Source of the DNA: Ruminococcus sp. UBA7013
GTDB taxonomy: Bacteria > Bacillota > Clostridia > Oscillospirales > Ruminococcaceae
Assembly: GCA_002449585.1 (NCBI GenBank)
Contig: DJXD01000044.1
Coordinates: forward strand, 1 to 53,603
DNA length: 53,603 nt
Direction: 5' to 3'
The position numbers and the translations under genes are program-made. Below are positions 23,928 to 32,532 of the stretch, in pieces. The notes under the pieces are model-generated. The model was not told the DNA's origin. It made no database searches and worked only from the letters and a program-made list of their open reading frames with translations. Positions within the stretch are counted from its first letter, which is position 1. Each line of letters opens with the position of its first letter.

Positions 23928-25328
23928 ATGATTCAGATTTTTAATACTCTGACCAATCGGAAAGAAGAATTCAAAACCATTCAGCCCGGAAAAGTCAGTA
24001 TGTATGTATGTGGGCCTACAGTGTATAATTATATTCATATCGGAAATGCAAGACCTGTATGTGTCTTTGATGTGTTTAGAAGATTTCTGGAATCACAAGG
24101 CTATGAAGTGATTTTTGTACAGAATTTTACAGATGTCAATGATAAAATTATCAGACAGGCGCAGGAAGAAGGCATTTCCCCAGAAGCATGCGCTGAAAAA
24201 TATATTGCTGCTTATCGCCATGATGCAGAAGGGCTGAATGTCCGCCCGGCTACCGTGCATCCCAGAGTATCAGAATATATGCCCAAAATTATTGATTTTA
24301 TCCAGACTTTGATTGATAAAGGCTATGCCTATCAGATTCAGAATGATGTGTATTATAGAACACGGAAATTCACTTCTTATGGCAAATTATCAAATCAGTC
24401 ATTGGATGATCTTGTTGCTGGTGCTCGTGTGGAAATTAATGAAGCAAAGCAAGATCCTCTTGATTTTGCCTTATGGAAAGGCTGTGACGAATCCGAACAG
24501 CATTGGAATTCCCCTTGGGGAGCAGGCCGCCCCGGATGGCATATTGAATGCTCCTGCATGGCAAAGCATTGCCTTGGGGATACGATCGATCTCCATGCAG
24601 GCGGTCATGATCTGATTTTTCCACATCATGAAAATGAAATTGCACAATCCGAAGCCGCTAATGATGCACCTTTTGCGAATTATTGGATGCATAACGGCCA
24701 TATTAACGTGGATCATCGCAAAATGTCAAAATCAGAAGGCAATTTCTTCCTGACAAAAGATGTTGCCGAAACATATGGCTATGAAGTCATTCGCTATTTA
24801 ATGATTCAGGCGCATTACAGAGCACCTATGAATTATACGATTGAATTGCTGAATGCATGTAAATCTTCTCTGGATAGATTATATCAATGCAGGGATACTC
24901 TGAAAAATGCAATCCCGAATGCACCTGCCGGAGAGATCACACCAGAAGCAAAGGCCGATTTTGAAAAATATCAAAAGCAATTTGATCAGGCTCTTTCTGA
25001 TGATCTTAATACAGCCGATGCTTTGACAGCTGTGTTTGAACTTGTCCGGGAATTGAATATTATGTGTACAGATGGAAAGACTTCCCGTGAACAGCTTCAG
25101 GCCGGATCAGATCTGTTTGAACGGCTGATTGCAGTATTGGGTTTGTTATATGAACGCAAGGAGGAAAGCATTCCACAAGAGGTGATGCTTCTTGTTAATC
25201 AAAGAGCAGAGGCCAGAAAGCAGAAAGATTTTGCAGAAGCTGACAGACTTCGGGAAGAGATTTATAAACTGGGCTATGCTGTCAGAGAAACCCGGCAGGG
25301 CGTGGAGATCACAAAGCTGTCATCATGA
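23928..25328 (+). CDS. cysS: Cysteinyl-tRNA synthetase
   Basis: A 466-residue class I synthetase that charges tRNA-Cys. The zinc-binding/active-site start is MYVCGPTVYNYIHIGNA (HIGH motif as HIGN), followed by GWHIECSCMA and GGHDLIFPHHENEIAQ with the remaining zinc ligands. KMSKSEGN is the KMSKS loop. The C-terminal DALR-like and anticodon domains are complete. Start chosen at the ATG 10 bases after AGGAGTG. The stop overlaps the next gene (ATGA), so a membrane cyclophilin-like protein is translated with it. Confidence 0.96.
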   Translation: MIQIFNTLTNRKEEFKTIQPGKVSMYVCGPTVYNYIHIGNARPVCVFDVFRRFLESQGYEVIFVQNFTDVNDKIIRQAQEEGISPEACAEKYIAAYRHDAEGLNVRPATVHPRVSEYMPKIIDFIQTLIDKGYAYQIQNDVYYRTRKFTSYGKLSNQSLDDLVAGARVEINEAKQDPLDFALWKGCDESEQHWNSPWGAGRPGWHIECSCMAKHCLGDTIDLHAGGHDLIFPHHENEIAQSEAANDAPFANYWMHNGHINVDHRKMSKSEGNFFLTKDVAETYGYEVIRYLMIQAHYRAPMNYTIELLNACKSSLDRLYQCRDTLKNAIPNAPAGEITPEAKADFEKYQKQFDQALSDDLNTADALTAVFELVRELNIMCTDGKTSREQLQAGSDLFERLIAVLGLLYERKEESIPQEVMLLVNQRAEARKQKDFAEADRLREEIYKLGYAVRETRQGVEITKLSS

Positions 25329-26128
25329 AAAGAAGCAAAAAACTTTCTGTTCTCGGTATTTTTCTGATAGCAGCGGCAATTTTCAGTTTTCTTGTATTCT
25401 ACCTGCTTGTAATGATTTCTAATCAGGGTTATAAATATATTGACCCGGATACTCTGGAATTAGTACAGACAGAACCCATTCCGGAAGGCTCTCCTGTAGT
25501 AATTATAGAAACTTCTATGGGAGAGATCCGGGCGGTATTATATCCCGAATATGCCCCGCAGACGGTTGCGGCCTTCACAGCACTTGCCGAGCAAACAAAT
25601 TATGATGCTTCTTATCTGTTTGATATTAAAAATGGCATTTATTTTGCCGGGGGAAGTACAGACACGATAGGAACACCCATTCAGGAAAATCGAATTCCGC
25701 AGGAACTGCATCAGAATCTATGGCCATTTCGTGGGGCACTCTGTGCGATGAATACAGCAAAAGATACTAGCTTTTTCAAGCGTCTGTTCAAGACAGAAGC
25801 TTATTATACGGACAGCCGGTTTCTAATATTAGATACCATTCCGGATTTTCAGGATGAAGCATTTATAACACAATTTCAGGAAGCTTCCGGAAATGAAGCA
25901 TTAGCAAATGCCTTTCTTTCTCTGGGGGGCGTTCCTAATTTTTCCCAGCAGATTACAGTATTTGGGCAAACCTATGCCGGATTTTCTGTGATTGATCAGA
26001 TCTGTGCGGCAGAATTGCAATCAGAAACCGCTTCGGGCTATACCCCCCCAAAAGAAGAAATGCAGATTCTCTCTGTCCGGCTTTCTTCTTATAGCCAGGA
26101 AGATGAAGCCCTGAATGAATTATCTTGA
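25325..26128 (+). CDS. Membrane-anchored degenerate cyclophilin-like protein
   Basis: A 267-residue protein with a single N-terminal membrane anchor (residues about 8-32) and the rest outside. The ectodomain follows the cyclophilin fold at low similarity: VVIIETSMGEIRAVLYPEYAPQTV matches the first strands and helix. The usual active-site FHRV...QGGD is replaced by YLFDIKNGIYFAGGST, and other conserved residues are missing. It probably lacks peptidyl-prolyl isomerase activity but may still bind extracellular proteins. The ATG overlaps the cysS stop by four bases. A true cyclophilin lipoprotein lies just downstream, suggesting an old duplication followed by decay or change of role. Confidence 0.7.
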   Translation: MKRSKKLSVLGIFLIAAAIFSFLVFYLLVMISNQGYKYIDPDTLELVQTEPIPEGSPVVIIETSMGEIRAVLYPEYAPQTVAAFTALAEQTNYDASYLFDIKNGIYFAGGSTDTIGTPIQENRIPQELHQNLWPFRGALCAMNTAKDTSFFKRLFKTEAYYTDSRFLILDTIPDFQDEAFITQFQEASGNEALANAFLSLGGVPNFSQQITVFGQTYAGFSVIDQICAAELQSETASGYTPPKEEMQILSVRLSSYSQEDEALNELS

Positions 26129-26225
26129 AATCGCCCTAGTATGTACTTTTTTACAAAGATTTCAGTAACATAGTGCAGACTATTATTAAAAATCCTGAAT
26201 ACTTGCAAAATTTGCGTTTTTATAC

Positions 26226-26254
26226 TTTACAAATTCTAAAGAATGATGTATAAT
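26226..26254 (+). promoter_or_regulatory. Promoter of cyclophilin lipoprotein gene
   Basis: TTTACA (26226-26231) and TATAAT (26249-26254), 17-base spacer, 42 bases before the ATG at 26297. Confidence 0.75.
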
Positions 26255-26296
26255 ATTTCTTGTAAGTAAATCCAGACAGAAAGGGGATTATTTCTC

Positions 26297-27034
26297 ATGC
26301 ATCTGAAACTTCCGGTCATACTGCTGAGTGTCTGCCTGTTGACATCCCTCACAGGATGCGGCCGAAAACAAATTCAGCTCCAGGAACTTCCTGTCTTGAA
26401 TTATACTGCTCCTCAACCAGAGGAAGAAATCATTGTCATGAAAATCAAAGATTATGGTGAAATTAAAATCAAACTCTTTCCGGATCTGCTTCCGGAAGCC
26501 TGTGAAAATTTTATCACATTGGCCGAACAGGGCTATTATGATGAATTAATTTTTCATCGTGTGATCGAGAATTTCATGATTCAGGGCGGTGATCCCAAAG
26601 GCGACGGCACAGGCGGCACAAGCTGCTGGGGCGGTCAGTTCGATGGCGGCGTTTCTTCTCAGTTGATTCATGTGCCTGGTGCGCTGGCATATGCCAACAG
26701 CGGCAGCACAGCAACAGATGCTAGTCAATTTTATCTTGTCACTGGGGAAGCCGTTTCTGAGAAACTTCTGGATGATTTAGTCGAAAATTATGACATGTAT
26801 TTTACACAAGAAGCAAGACAAGATTATACACAGTATGGCGGCGCACCCTATCTTGATGGGAATTATACTGTTTTCGGACAGGTCATTGATGGTCTGGATC
26901 TGATTTATCAGATCTCTGCTGTCGAGACAAATGCGCAGGATAAGCCTAAAAAAGCTGTGTACATAGAAAGCGTGAGGGTAGAACATTATGACAACAGCCA
27001 GATTCGCTGGTATCCGGCGGACTACGGATTGTAA
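26297..27034 (+). CDS. Peptidyl-prolyl cis-trans isomerase lipoprotein (cyclophilin)
   Basis: A 245-residue precursor with a signal peptide ending in the lipobox SLTGCG, so Cys21 is the lipidated residue. The cyclophilin domain starts at IIVMKIKDYGEIKIKLFPD and keeps the catalytic FHRVIENFMIQGGDPKGDGTGG and the later AYANSGSTATDASQFYL. It accelerates proline isomerisation in secreted proteins, for example large extracellular enzymes. A roughly 25-residue insertion (YDMYFTQEARQDYTQYGGAP) precedes the last strands. RBS AAAGGGGA. The gene runs 47 bases past the first possible upstream reading of murA, but the murA start used here lies 49 bases beyond its stop. Confidence 0.93.
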   Translation: MHLKLPVILLSVCLLTSLTGCGRKQIQLQELPVLNYTAPQPEEEIIVMKIKDYGEIKIKLFPDLLPEACENFITLAEQGYYDELIFHRVIENFMIQGGDPKGDGTGGTSCWGGQFDGGVSSQLIHVPGALAYANSGSTATDASQFYLVTGEAVSEKLLDDLVENYDMYFTQEARQDYTQYGGAPYLDGNYTVFGQVIDGLDLIYQISAVETNAQDKPKKAVYIESVRVEHYDNSQIRWYPADYGL

Positions 27035-27083
27035 GCAAGAGTGCAGAAAAAAAAGAACACTCGTCAGAGGAGAGAATTATATC

Positions 27084-28394
27084 GTGGATAAATTTATCAT
27101 CAATGGCGGAAAACCGCTGAAAGGAGAAATCCGTGTCAGTGGTGCAAAAAATTCAGCCGTGGCCATTCTTCCGGCCATGCTCCTGCTGGATGCACCGTGT
27201 ATTATCGAAAACGTTCCTGCAATCAGTGATGTAGAAATCTGCCTGAAAATCCTGAAAGGCCTGGGCGCAGAAATTACCTGTCTCGATCAGGAGGGCAGTA
27301 CTTACCGGATTTCCTGCCAATCCGTTTCGGATTATTATGTTCCTTATGAAGAAGCCAAAAAAATGCGGGCATCTTATTATTTCCTGGGCGCATTGCTCGG
27401 AAGATGCTGCCGTGCATGGGCGGCCATGCCGGGGGGCTGTCCTCTGGGAGAAAGGCCGATTGATCAGCATTTGAAAGCATTTGAAATTCTCGGCGCAAGA
27501 CAGCTGATTAAAGATCCTGCTTCTGATATTGTAGAACTCAAAGCCAGAAAACTCCGGGGCGGTGTTATCAGCATGAATGTCGTATCTGTTGGCGCAACTA
27601 TGAATGCGATTCTTGCGGCGGTCAAATCAGATGGAACAACGATTATAGAAAATGCCGCAAAAGAACCCCATATTGTAGATCTGGCTAATTTCCTGAATTA
27701 TATGGGCGCAAAAATCAAAGGCGCAGGAACAGACGTGATCAAGATTAAAGGCGTGTCCCGTTTGGCCGGAAATGGACAGCATGGATCTGTGGAAGAATAT
27801 CGCTATTCTATCGTCCCGGATCAGATCGAAGCAGGGACATTTATGGCGGCCGCAGCCGCTACCCGTGGTGATGTGCTGATCCGTGGCGTGATTCCCAAGC
27901 ATCTCGAAGCCATTACAGCAAAACTCCGTGATTGCGGTGTTTGTGTGGAAGAATTGGAAGATGATGAAGCTGTCCGGGTATATGTACCCGAAGAGGCGCA
28001 TCTACATGCGACAAATATCAAAACAGATCCATATCCCGGATTTCCAACAGATATGCAGCCCCAAATGGCGGCATTATTAACCCTTGTCAGCGGAGAAAGC
28101 AATATTACAGAATCTGTCTGGGAAGATCGCTTCCGCTATGTGAAAGAATTGCGCAAGATGGGCGCAAAGATTGATATTACACAGAATGGGGCAGTTGTAT
28201 CCGGAGGAGCGCATCTGAAAGGCGCAGCGGTACAGGCCTGTGATCTCCGGGCAGGAGCGGCTATGATTATTGCCGGACTTGCCGCACAGGGACAAACACA
28301 GATTACAGATATTCGTCATATCGAACGGGGCTATGCCGATATTGCCCAAAAGCTTCGGGGAATCGGGGCAGATATTGCGAAAATCACAGAATAA
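27084..28394 (+). CDS. murA: UDP-N-acetylglucosamine 1-carboxyvinyltransferase
   Basis: A 436-residue cytosolic enzyme that transfers enolpyruvate from PEP to UDP-GlcNAc, the first step of peptidoglycan synthesis. GGKPLKGEIRVSGAKNSA holds the substrate-binding Lys and Asn. The catalytic Cys is in MPGGCPLGERPIDQH, the fosfomycin target. The catalytic Asp is in GFPTDMQPQ. I place the start at the GTG of 27084, 9 bases after AGAGGAGAG, because the family always begins with this FIINGGKPL segment; a longer in-frame reading overlaps the preceding gene. A strong terminator follows. Confidence 0.95.
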   Translation: MDKFIINGGKPLKGEIRVSGAKNSAVAILPAMLLLDAPCIIENVPAISDVEICLKILKGLGAEITCLDQEGSTYRISCQSVSDYYVPYEEAKKMRASYYFLGALLGRCCRAWAAMPGGCPLGERPIDQHLKAFEILGARQLIKDPASDIVELKARKLRGGVISMNVVSVGATMNAILAAVKSDGTTIIENAAKEPHIVDLANFLNYMGAKIKGAGTDVIKIKGVSRLAGNGQHGSVEEYRYSIVPDQIEAGTFMAAAAATRGDVLIRGVIPKHLEAITAKLRDCGVCVEELEDDEAVRVYVPEEAHLHATNIKTDPYPGFPTDMQPQMAALLTLVSGESNITESVWEDRFRYVKELRKMGAKIDITQNGAVVSGGAHLKGAAVQACDLRAGAAMIIAGLAAQGQTQITDIRHIERGYADIAQKLRGIGADIAKITE

Positions 28395-28401
28395 TCAAAA
28401 A

Positions 28402-28431
28402 GGCAGTACTCTGTACTGCCATGATTTTTTT
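28402..28431 (+). terminator. Terminator of murA
   Basis: Stem GGCAGTAC/GTACTGCC with TCT loop, then ATGATTTTTTT. The next gene begins 22 bases later, so it may get some readthrough or use a hidden promoter. Confidence 0.78.
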
Positions 28432-28453
28432 ACTTTCTGAGGTGAGGCTTTTC

Positions 28454-29239
28454 ATGTCAAAATTTTATCCATTATTCAGCTCCAGCAAGGCAAATGCTTC
28501 TTATATCGGCACACAGCAGGCCGGTGTGCTGATGGATGCAGGGGCAAGCTGTAAAAAAATTCTGGATTCTCTGAAATGCAATGATATTCTCGATTCTGCC
28601 ATAAAAGGGATATTTATTACACATACACATAGTGATCATGTAAAGGGATTGAGAGTGCTTGCCGGAAAACTCCGGATTCCGGTCTATGGATCAGAAACAA
28701 CGCTCGAAGTATTAGAACATAGTGACCAGATTCCTCCCGGCATAAAGACGATTCCGATTAATACAAATGCGATTGATTGCGGAGGATGTGAAATCACCGC
28801 ATTTCCCACCATGCATGATGCGCCGGGGAGCTGTGGCTATCGAATTCATACGAGTGATGATCGAACCTGTGCAGTCTGCACAGATCTGGGTGTTGTGACA
28901 GATGCTGTCAGAAATGCGCTGACAGGCTGTCATATGGTATTATTAGAATCTAATTATGAACCGGATTTGCTTTGGAGCGGAAGCTATCCGCCGGAGCTGA
29001 AACGGCGAATTACTTCAAAATATGGGCATTTATCTAATCAAGATAGCGCAGAACTGGCGGATTATCTAATCCGGAATGGTACAACCCGGCTATTATTAGG
29101 TCATCTGAGTCCGCATAATAATACACCGGAATTAGCTGTCACGGCAACAGTCACAGGTTTGCAGGAATTCCGGGTGAATTCTGATTATCTGCTTGGGGTT
29201 GCGCCAGTCGAAACACAGGGAGGAGCAGTGATTTTCTGA
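28454..29239 (+). CDS. MBL-fold metallohydrolase, WalJ/YycJ-like
   Basis: A 261-residue cytosolic metallo-beta-lactamase-fold protein. Metal motif FITHTHSDHVKG (HxHxDH), later FPTMHDAPGSCGYRI and GHLSPHNN. The opening KFYPLFSSSKANASYI and overall length fit the WalJ/YycJ group, implicated in coordinating cell division with DNA replication and linked to WalRK in Bacillus; walRK is not in this window. RBS GAGGTGAGG. The stop overlaps the rlmH start by one base, as in many Firmicutes where yycJ and rlmH are close. Confidence 0.85.
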   Translation: MSKFYPLFSSSKANASYIGTQQAGVLMDAGASCKKILDSLKCNDILDSAIKGIFITHTHSDHVKGLRVLAGKLRIPVYGSETTLEVLEHSDQIPPGIKTIPINTNAIDCGGCEITAFPTMHDAPGSCGYRIHTSDDRTCAVCTDLGVVTDAVRNALTGCHMVLLESNYEPDLLWSGSYPPELKRRITSKYGHLSNQDSAELADYLIRNGTTRLLLGHLSPHNNTPELAVTATVTGLQEFRVNSDYLLGVAPVETQGGAVIF

Positions 29240-29712
29240 TGCAAATTCAGCTGATTACCGTGGGTAAGCAGAAAGAACCGCATTTATTACAGGCACAGGA
29301 AATTTATCAAAAACGCCTGACACCTTTCTGCAAATTTGATTTTATACAGCTCCCAGCAGTCCGCCTTTCTGATCAGCCCTCTGAGAAAGAAATACAAAAA
29401 GCCTTATCACAGGAAGCCGCACAGATCCGGAAGCATCTCAAAGGCATCAGCATTCCCCTGTGCATCGAGGGAAAATCTTATTCCAGTGAGGATTTTTCTA
29501 TCCTTCTGACAAAAACGATTCCTATGAAAGATAGTGCCGTCTCGTTCATCATCGGCAGTTCGTTCGGATTAGATTCTTCTCTCAAACAAGAATCTTTTCT
29601 GAAATTATCTATTTCAGCTATGACTTTTCCCCATGCATTGGCTTCTGTCATGCTCATGGAACAGATTTATAGAGCGTATCAAATCGCCGCAAATACAAGC
29701 TATCATAAATAA
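29239..29712 (+). CDS. rlmH: 23S rRNA (pseudouridine1915-N3)-methyltransferase
   Basis: A 157-residue SPOUT methyltransferase that modifies helix 69 of 23S rRNA at the subunit interface. Family marks: opening MQIQLITVGKQKEP, the knot region FIIGSSFGLDSS, MTFPHALASVMLMEQIYRAY, and the invariant C-terminal YHK. Full length. The ATG overlaps the upstream stop (TGATG). A radical SAM gene follows 13 bases downstream. Confidence 0.95.
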   Translation: MQIQLITVGKQKEPHLLQAQEIYQKRLTPFCKFDFIQLPAVRLSDQPSEKEIQKALSQEAAQIRKHLKGISIPLCIEGKSYSSEDFSILLTKTIPMKDSAVSFIIGSSFGLDSSLKQESFLKLSISAMTFPHALASVMLMEQIYRAYQIAANTSYHK

Positions 29713-29725
29713 TGGAGATGATCTC

Positions 29726-30352
29726 ATGAAAAAAGCAATGACGCTGACTTATGAAGTTGGCAATAATTTATATTTAAATATCACAAATCAATGCCCTTGC
29801 AATTGTGTATTCTGCATCCGCAAGAATGATGACGGGGCTTATGAATCTGATCCGCTTTGGCTGGAACATGAACCTAGTCTTTCAGAAATGCAATCGGCCA
29901 TCCAAAAACGCAATATTTCCAGCTATGCGGAAATCGTTGTCTGCGGATATGGCGAGCCTACAATGAGACTTTCATTTTTATATGATCTATGCGCATGGCT
30001 CAAATCTGAATATCCCGGTATCTATATCCGGCTGAATACCAACGGCCTGACAGCATTATATTATCCCATAAAAGACCAGTCTGCCCCCGCTCTTCTTGTG
30101 CCTGTGATTGATGAATTTTCTATCAGCCTGAATGCCGGCAGTCCTGAAATTTATAATCAGGTCACAAAGCCCCGGAATCTGCCCGATCATGCTTATGATA
30201 CCATGCTGAAATTTGCACTGGATTGCAAACAGCTCGGCGCAAAAGTCTGCTTCACGGTTGTCGATGTCATCCCCCCTGAAGAAATCCAGAAAGCACAGGA
30301 AAAAGCCGATGCTTGCGGCATTCCCCTGCATGTCAGAAATTATATTAGATAA
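29726..30352 (+). CDS. Radical SAM protein, TatD-associated type
   Basis: A 208-residue protein with the radical SAM 4Fe-4S motif C23-x3-C27-x2-C30 (QCPCNCVFCIR), GYGEPTMR for SAM binding and IRLNTNGLT. The short length and the order of motifs fit the small family usually encoded next to TatD nucleases. No tatD gene is in this window. Substrate unknown. ATG follows GGAG 7 bases upstream. It closes the murA-walJ-rlmH gene row and is followed by a bidirectional terminator. Confidence 0.83.
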   Translation: MKKAMTLTYEVGNNLYLNITNQCPCNCVFCIRKNDDGAYESDPLWLEHEPSLSEMQSAIQKRNISSYAEIVVCGYGEPTMRLSFLYDLCAWLKSEYPGIYIRLNTNGLTALYYPIKDQSAPALLVPVIDEFSISLNAGSPEIYNQVTKPRNLPDHAYDTMLKFALDCKQLGAKVCFTVVDVIPPEEIQKAQEKADACGIPLHVRNYIR

Positions 30353-30357
30353 AAATT

Positions 30358-30387
30358 CCCCCGCCTGAAAAGCGGGGGATTTTTTTA
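30358..30387. terminator. Bidirectional terminator
   Basis: Stem CCCCCGC/GCGGGGG; ATTTTTTTA follows on the plus strand and AATTTTTAT on the minus strand. It separates the convergent radical SAM gene and the aspartokinase operon. Confidence 0.88.
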
Positions 30388-30891
30388 TTTTACAATGCCA
30401 TAGATTTTAGCGGTATGATTCTCATCTGCTTCAAAAAATGTGATCCGGAAATCTCTGGTTGTATATTTCTTTTCCGTTACATCTGGATAATATAAATATT
30501 GCCCTGTAAAATCTTGTTCCTGCCCATTATATGCCAGCTCTCCTAAGGCCGTCCCATTCTCTGCAATCTGCTCATATGTCCCGGCCGCTTCTTTCAAAAA
30601 TGCATCCTGATCAGAAATATTTTCAAGCCAAAGTTCATAGACAGATTCCCCCGATGCAATTTCACATTTGTATCTCACAACAATGACATCTTTCGGAATA
30701 TCCAGATCCATATGAGATTCAATTTCAGCAATCTGCTGTTCTTCCGGATCAGTGTACACCGTTTTAAACGGCGGTCGGCTTAGAATCGTATGCAGAATAT
30801 ACCCCAGAATCACCATCAAAGCCGCCCCAACTATTACAATTTCCGCAATCAGCCGGAATTTTTCAATTTGCTGATGTTTCTCATCTTTCAT
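30385..30891 (-). CDS. Hypothetical protein with one membrane anchor
   Basis: A 168-residue protein with a cytoplasmic start, one membrane helix (about residues 15-37) and an extracellular region of 130 residues rich in acidic and aromatic residues. No cysteine motif except one Cys; no recognised family. It starts 5 bases after the aspartokinase stop, so the two form an operon. Role unknown. Confidence 0.65.
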   Translation of the reverse strand: MKDEKHQQIEKFRLIAEIVIVGAALMVILGYILHTILSRPPFKTVYTDPEEQQIAEIESHMDLDIPKDVIVVRYKCEIASGESVYELWLENISDQDAFLKEAAGTYEQIAENGTALGELAYNGQEQDFTGQYLYYPDVTEKKYTTRDFRITFFEADENHTAKIYGIVK

Positions 30892-30896
30892 GAATC

Positions 30897-32222
30897 TTAC
30901 AGTGTGGAAGATATAAATGCATCATAAATGCATCTGATTGCCTGATGCAAATCATGTTCATTTACGCCAACAATCACATTTAATTCGCTTGATCCCTGAT
31001 CAATCATCTTGACATTGATCCTTGCATGTGCCAGTGAGGCAAAAATTCTTGCCGCTGTGCCCCGTGTCTTTCTCATGCCACGGCCTACTACTGCCAAAAG
31101 TGCAATGTCCGGCTCGATCTCAACAGAATCCGGCTCAACTGCCTTTCTTAATTCAGATAATAATTGTTCTTCCTTGCCTTCAATGGCATCCGCATCCGCA
31201 ATAATGCTTAGTGTATCAATCCCAGAGGGAATATGCTCTACGGGAATTTGCATATCTGCAAATACATTCAGCACATCACGGATAAATCCAACTTCACTAT
31301 TCATCATGGCTTTTTCCAGATTCACCGCACAAAAACCCTTTTTGCCTGCAATGCCTGTGATGGTTCTCAGACTGGTTTCTTCTGCATCCTGATCCGCAAT
31401 GATCAATGTTCCCGGATCTTCCGGATGATTCGTATTTTTCAGATTAATCGGGATGCTGACTGTCCGCACCGGGAAAATTGCATCTTCATGCAGAACAGAA
31501 AAACCCATGTAAGATAATTCGCGTAATTCTTTATAAGTAATCACCGGGATCACAATGGGCTGATCTACAACACGAGGATCTGCTACCAGTACGCCGGAAA
31601 CATCCGTCCAATTTTCATAAACAGATGCCCGCATTGCTCTTGCCACAAGAGAACCTGTCACATCCGAACCACCTCTTGAAAATGTCCGGACAACACCGCT
31701 TTGCGATCTGCCATAAAAGCCCGGAATTACGGCTCTTTCGACATTTTTCATTCTTTCTCTGAGAACGGCTCTTGTTTCCCGGCGGAGCATAACACCCTCA
31801 TCATTAAAAACAATTACATCAGCGGCATCAATAAATTCATATCCCAGATAGGCCGCAATGATTTTCCCGTTGAGGAATTCTCCTCTGCTGGCGGCATACT
31901 CTCTCCCGGAAGTGGCAAGATTCTTTTTAATTTCTGCAAATTCCGGTTCAAGAGTGAAATCCATTTCCAGACCGGCAATAATATCATTATATCTTTTTTT
32001 AATATTTTCAAAATCCTGATCAAAATTCTGGCCTACGCTGGCTTTTTCATAACATGCATAGAGCATATCTGTCACTTTGATGTCATCAGAAAATCGTTTT
32101 CCGGGTGCAGAGGGCACAACATAACGGCGTTCCGGATCAGATTTTATAATAGCGGCGGCCTTTTTGATCTGTCCTGCATCTGCAAGACTGCTCCCGCCGA
32201 ACTTTACAACTTTTACTCCCAT
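30897..32222 (-). CDS. lysC: Aspartate kinase
   Basis: A 441-residue monofunctional aspartokinase, catalysing the first step to lysine, threonine, methionine and diaminopimelate. The start segment VKVVKFGGSSLADA is the nucleotide-binding motif; SRGGSDVTGSL is the second active-site segment; the last 150 residues hold two ACT domains (EVGFIRDVLNVFAD; ARINVKMIDQGSSELNVIV) for feedback control. ATG 32222 is 9 bases after AGAAAGGAAA. The leader is only about 35 bases, too short for a lysine riboswitch, and none is seen. Confidence 0.94.
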   Translation of the reverse strand: MGVKVVKFGGSSLADAGQIKKAAAIIKSDPERRYVVPSAPGKRFSDDIKVTDMLYACYEKASVGQNFDQDFENIKKRYNDIIAGLEMDFTLEPEFAEIKKNLATSGREYAASRGEFLNGKIIAAYLGYEFIDAADVIVFNDEGVMLRRETRAVLRERMKNVERAVIPGFYGRSQSGVVRTFSRGGSDVTGSLVARAMRASVYENWTDVSGVLVADPRVVDQPIVIPVITYKELRELSYMGFSVLHEDAIFPVRTVSIPINLKNTNHPEDPGTLIIADQDAEETSLRTITGIAGKKGFCAVNLEKAMMNSEVGFIRDVLNVFADMQIPVEHIPSGIDTLSIIADADAIEGKEEQLLSELRKAVEPDSVEIEPDIALLAVVGRGMRKTRGTAARIFASLAHARINVKMIDQGSSELNVIVGVNEHDLHQAIRCIYDAFISSTL

Positions 32223-32267
32223 GATAAAAATTTCCTTTCTGTATGGCACTAAAAACTATCATTAATT

Positions 32268-32296
32268 ATTATATGCGATTTTGGCCAAAAAATCAA
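32268..32296 (-). promoter_or_regulatory. Promoter of lysC
   Basis: On the minus strand, TTGATT (32296-32291) and TATAAT (32273-32268), 17-base spacer, 46 bases before the ATG. Confidence 0.75.
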
Positions 32297-32463
32297 GACA
32301 TAATAATCACAAAATTCAAAGATCAAATTTTGTTTTTTTGGTGAATACGCCTGTATCTGATACAAGGACAAATTGGGGAGGGGATCTGTAGGTGATATTG
32401 CATAATAGCAATATATATTTTTTATCTATTATTACAAATCAGATATAAAAATATACAATTCGC
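32297..32463 (+). other. Intergenic stretch with two weak hairpins
   Basis: The 310-base gap between divergent lysC and the NPCBM gene has no gene. CAAAATT/AATTTTG with a T tract (32310-32339) and ATATTGC/GCAATAT with TATATTTTTT (32395-32420) have terminator-like form on the plus strand, although no plus-strand gene precedes them. They could be relics or parts of a small transcript; I see no clear promoter for one. Confidence 0.3.
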
Positions 32464-32492
32464 TTGACTTTTATTGAAAAATATTGTATAAT
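32464..32492 (+). promoter_or_regulatory. Promoter of NPCBM-protein gene
   Basis: TTGACT (32464-32469) and TATAAT (32487-32492), 17-base spacer, 40 bases before ATG 32533. Confidence 0.78.
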
Positions 32493-32532
32493 ATACTAGA
32501 ATCATGTATTTTTGAAGAAAAGAGGGAATGCT

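Noticed and set aside
23868..23928. T-box riboswitch before cysS
   Set aside because: The leader is about 55 bases, with no specifier stem and no T-box consensus.
32223..32267. Lysine riboswitch before lysC
   Set aside because: The promoter leaves a leader of only about 40 bases, far below the length needed.
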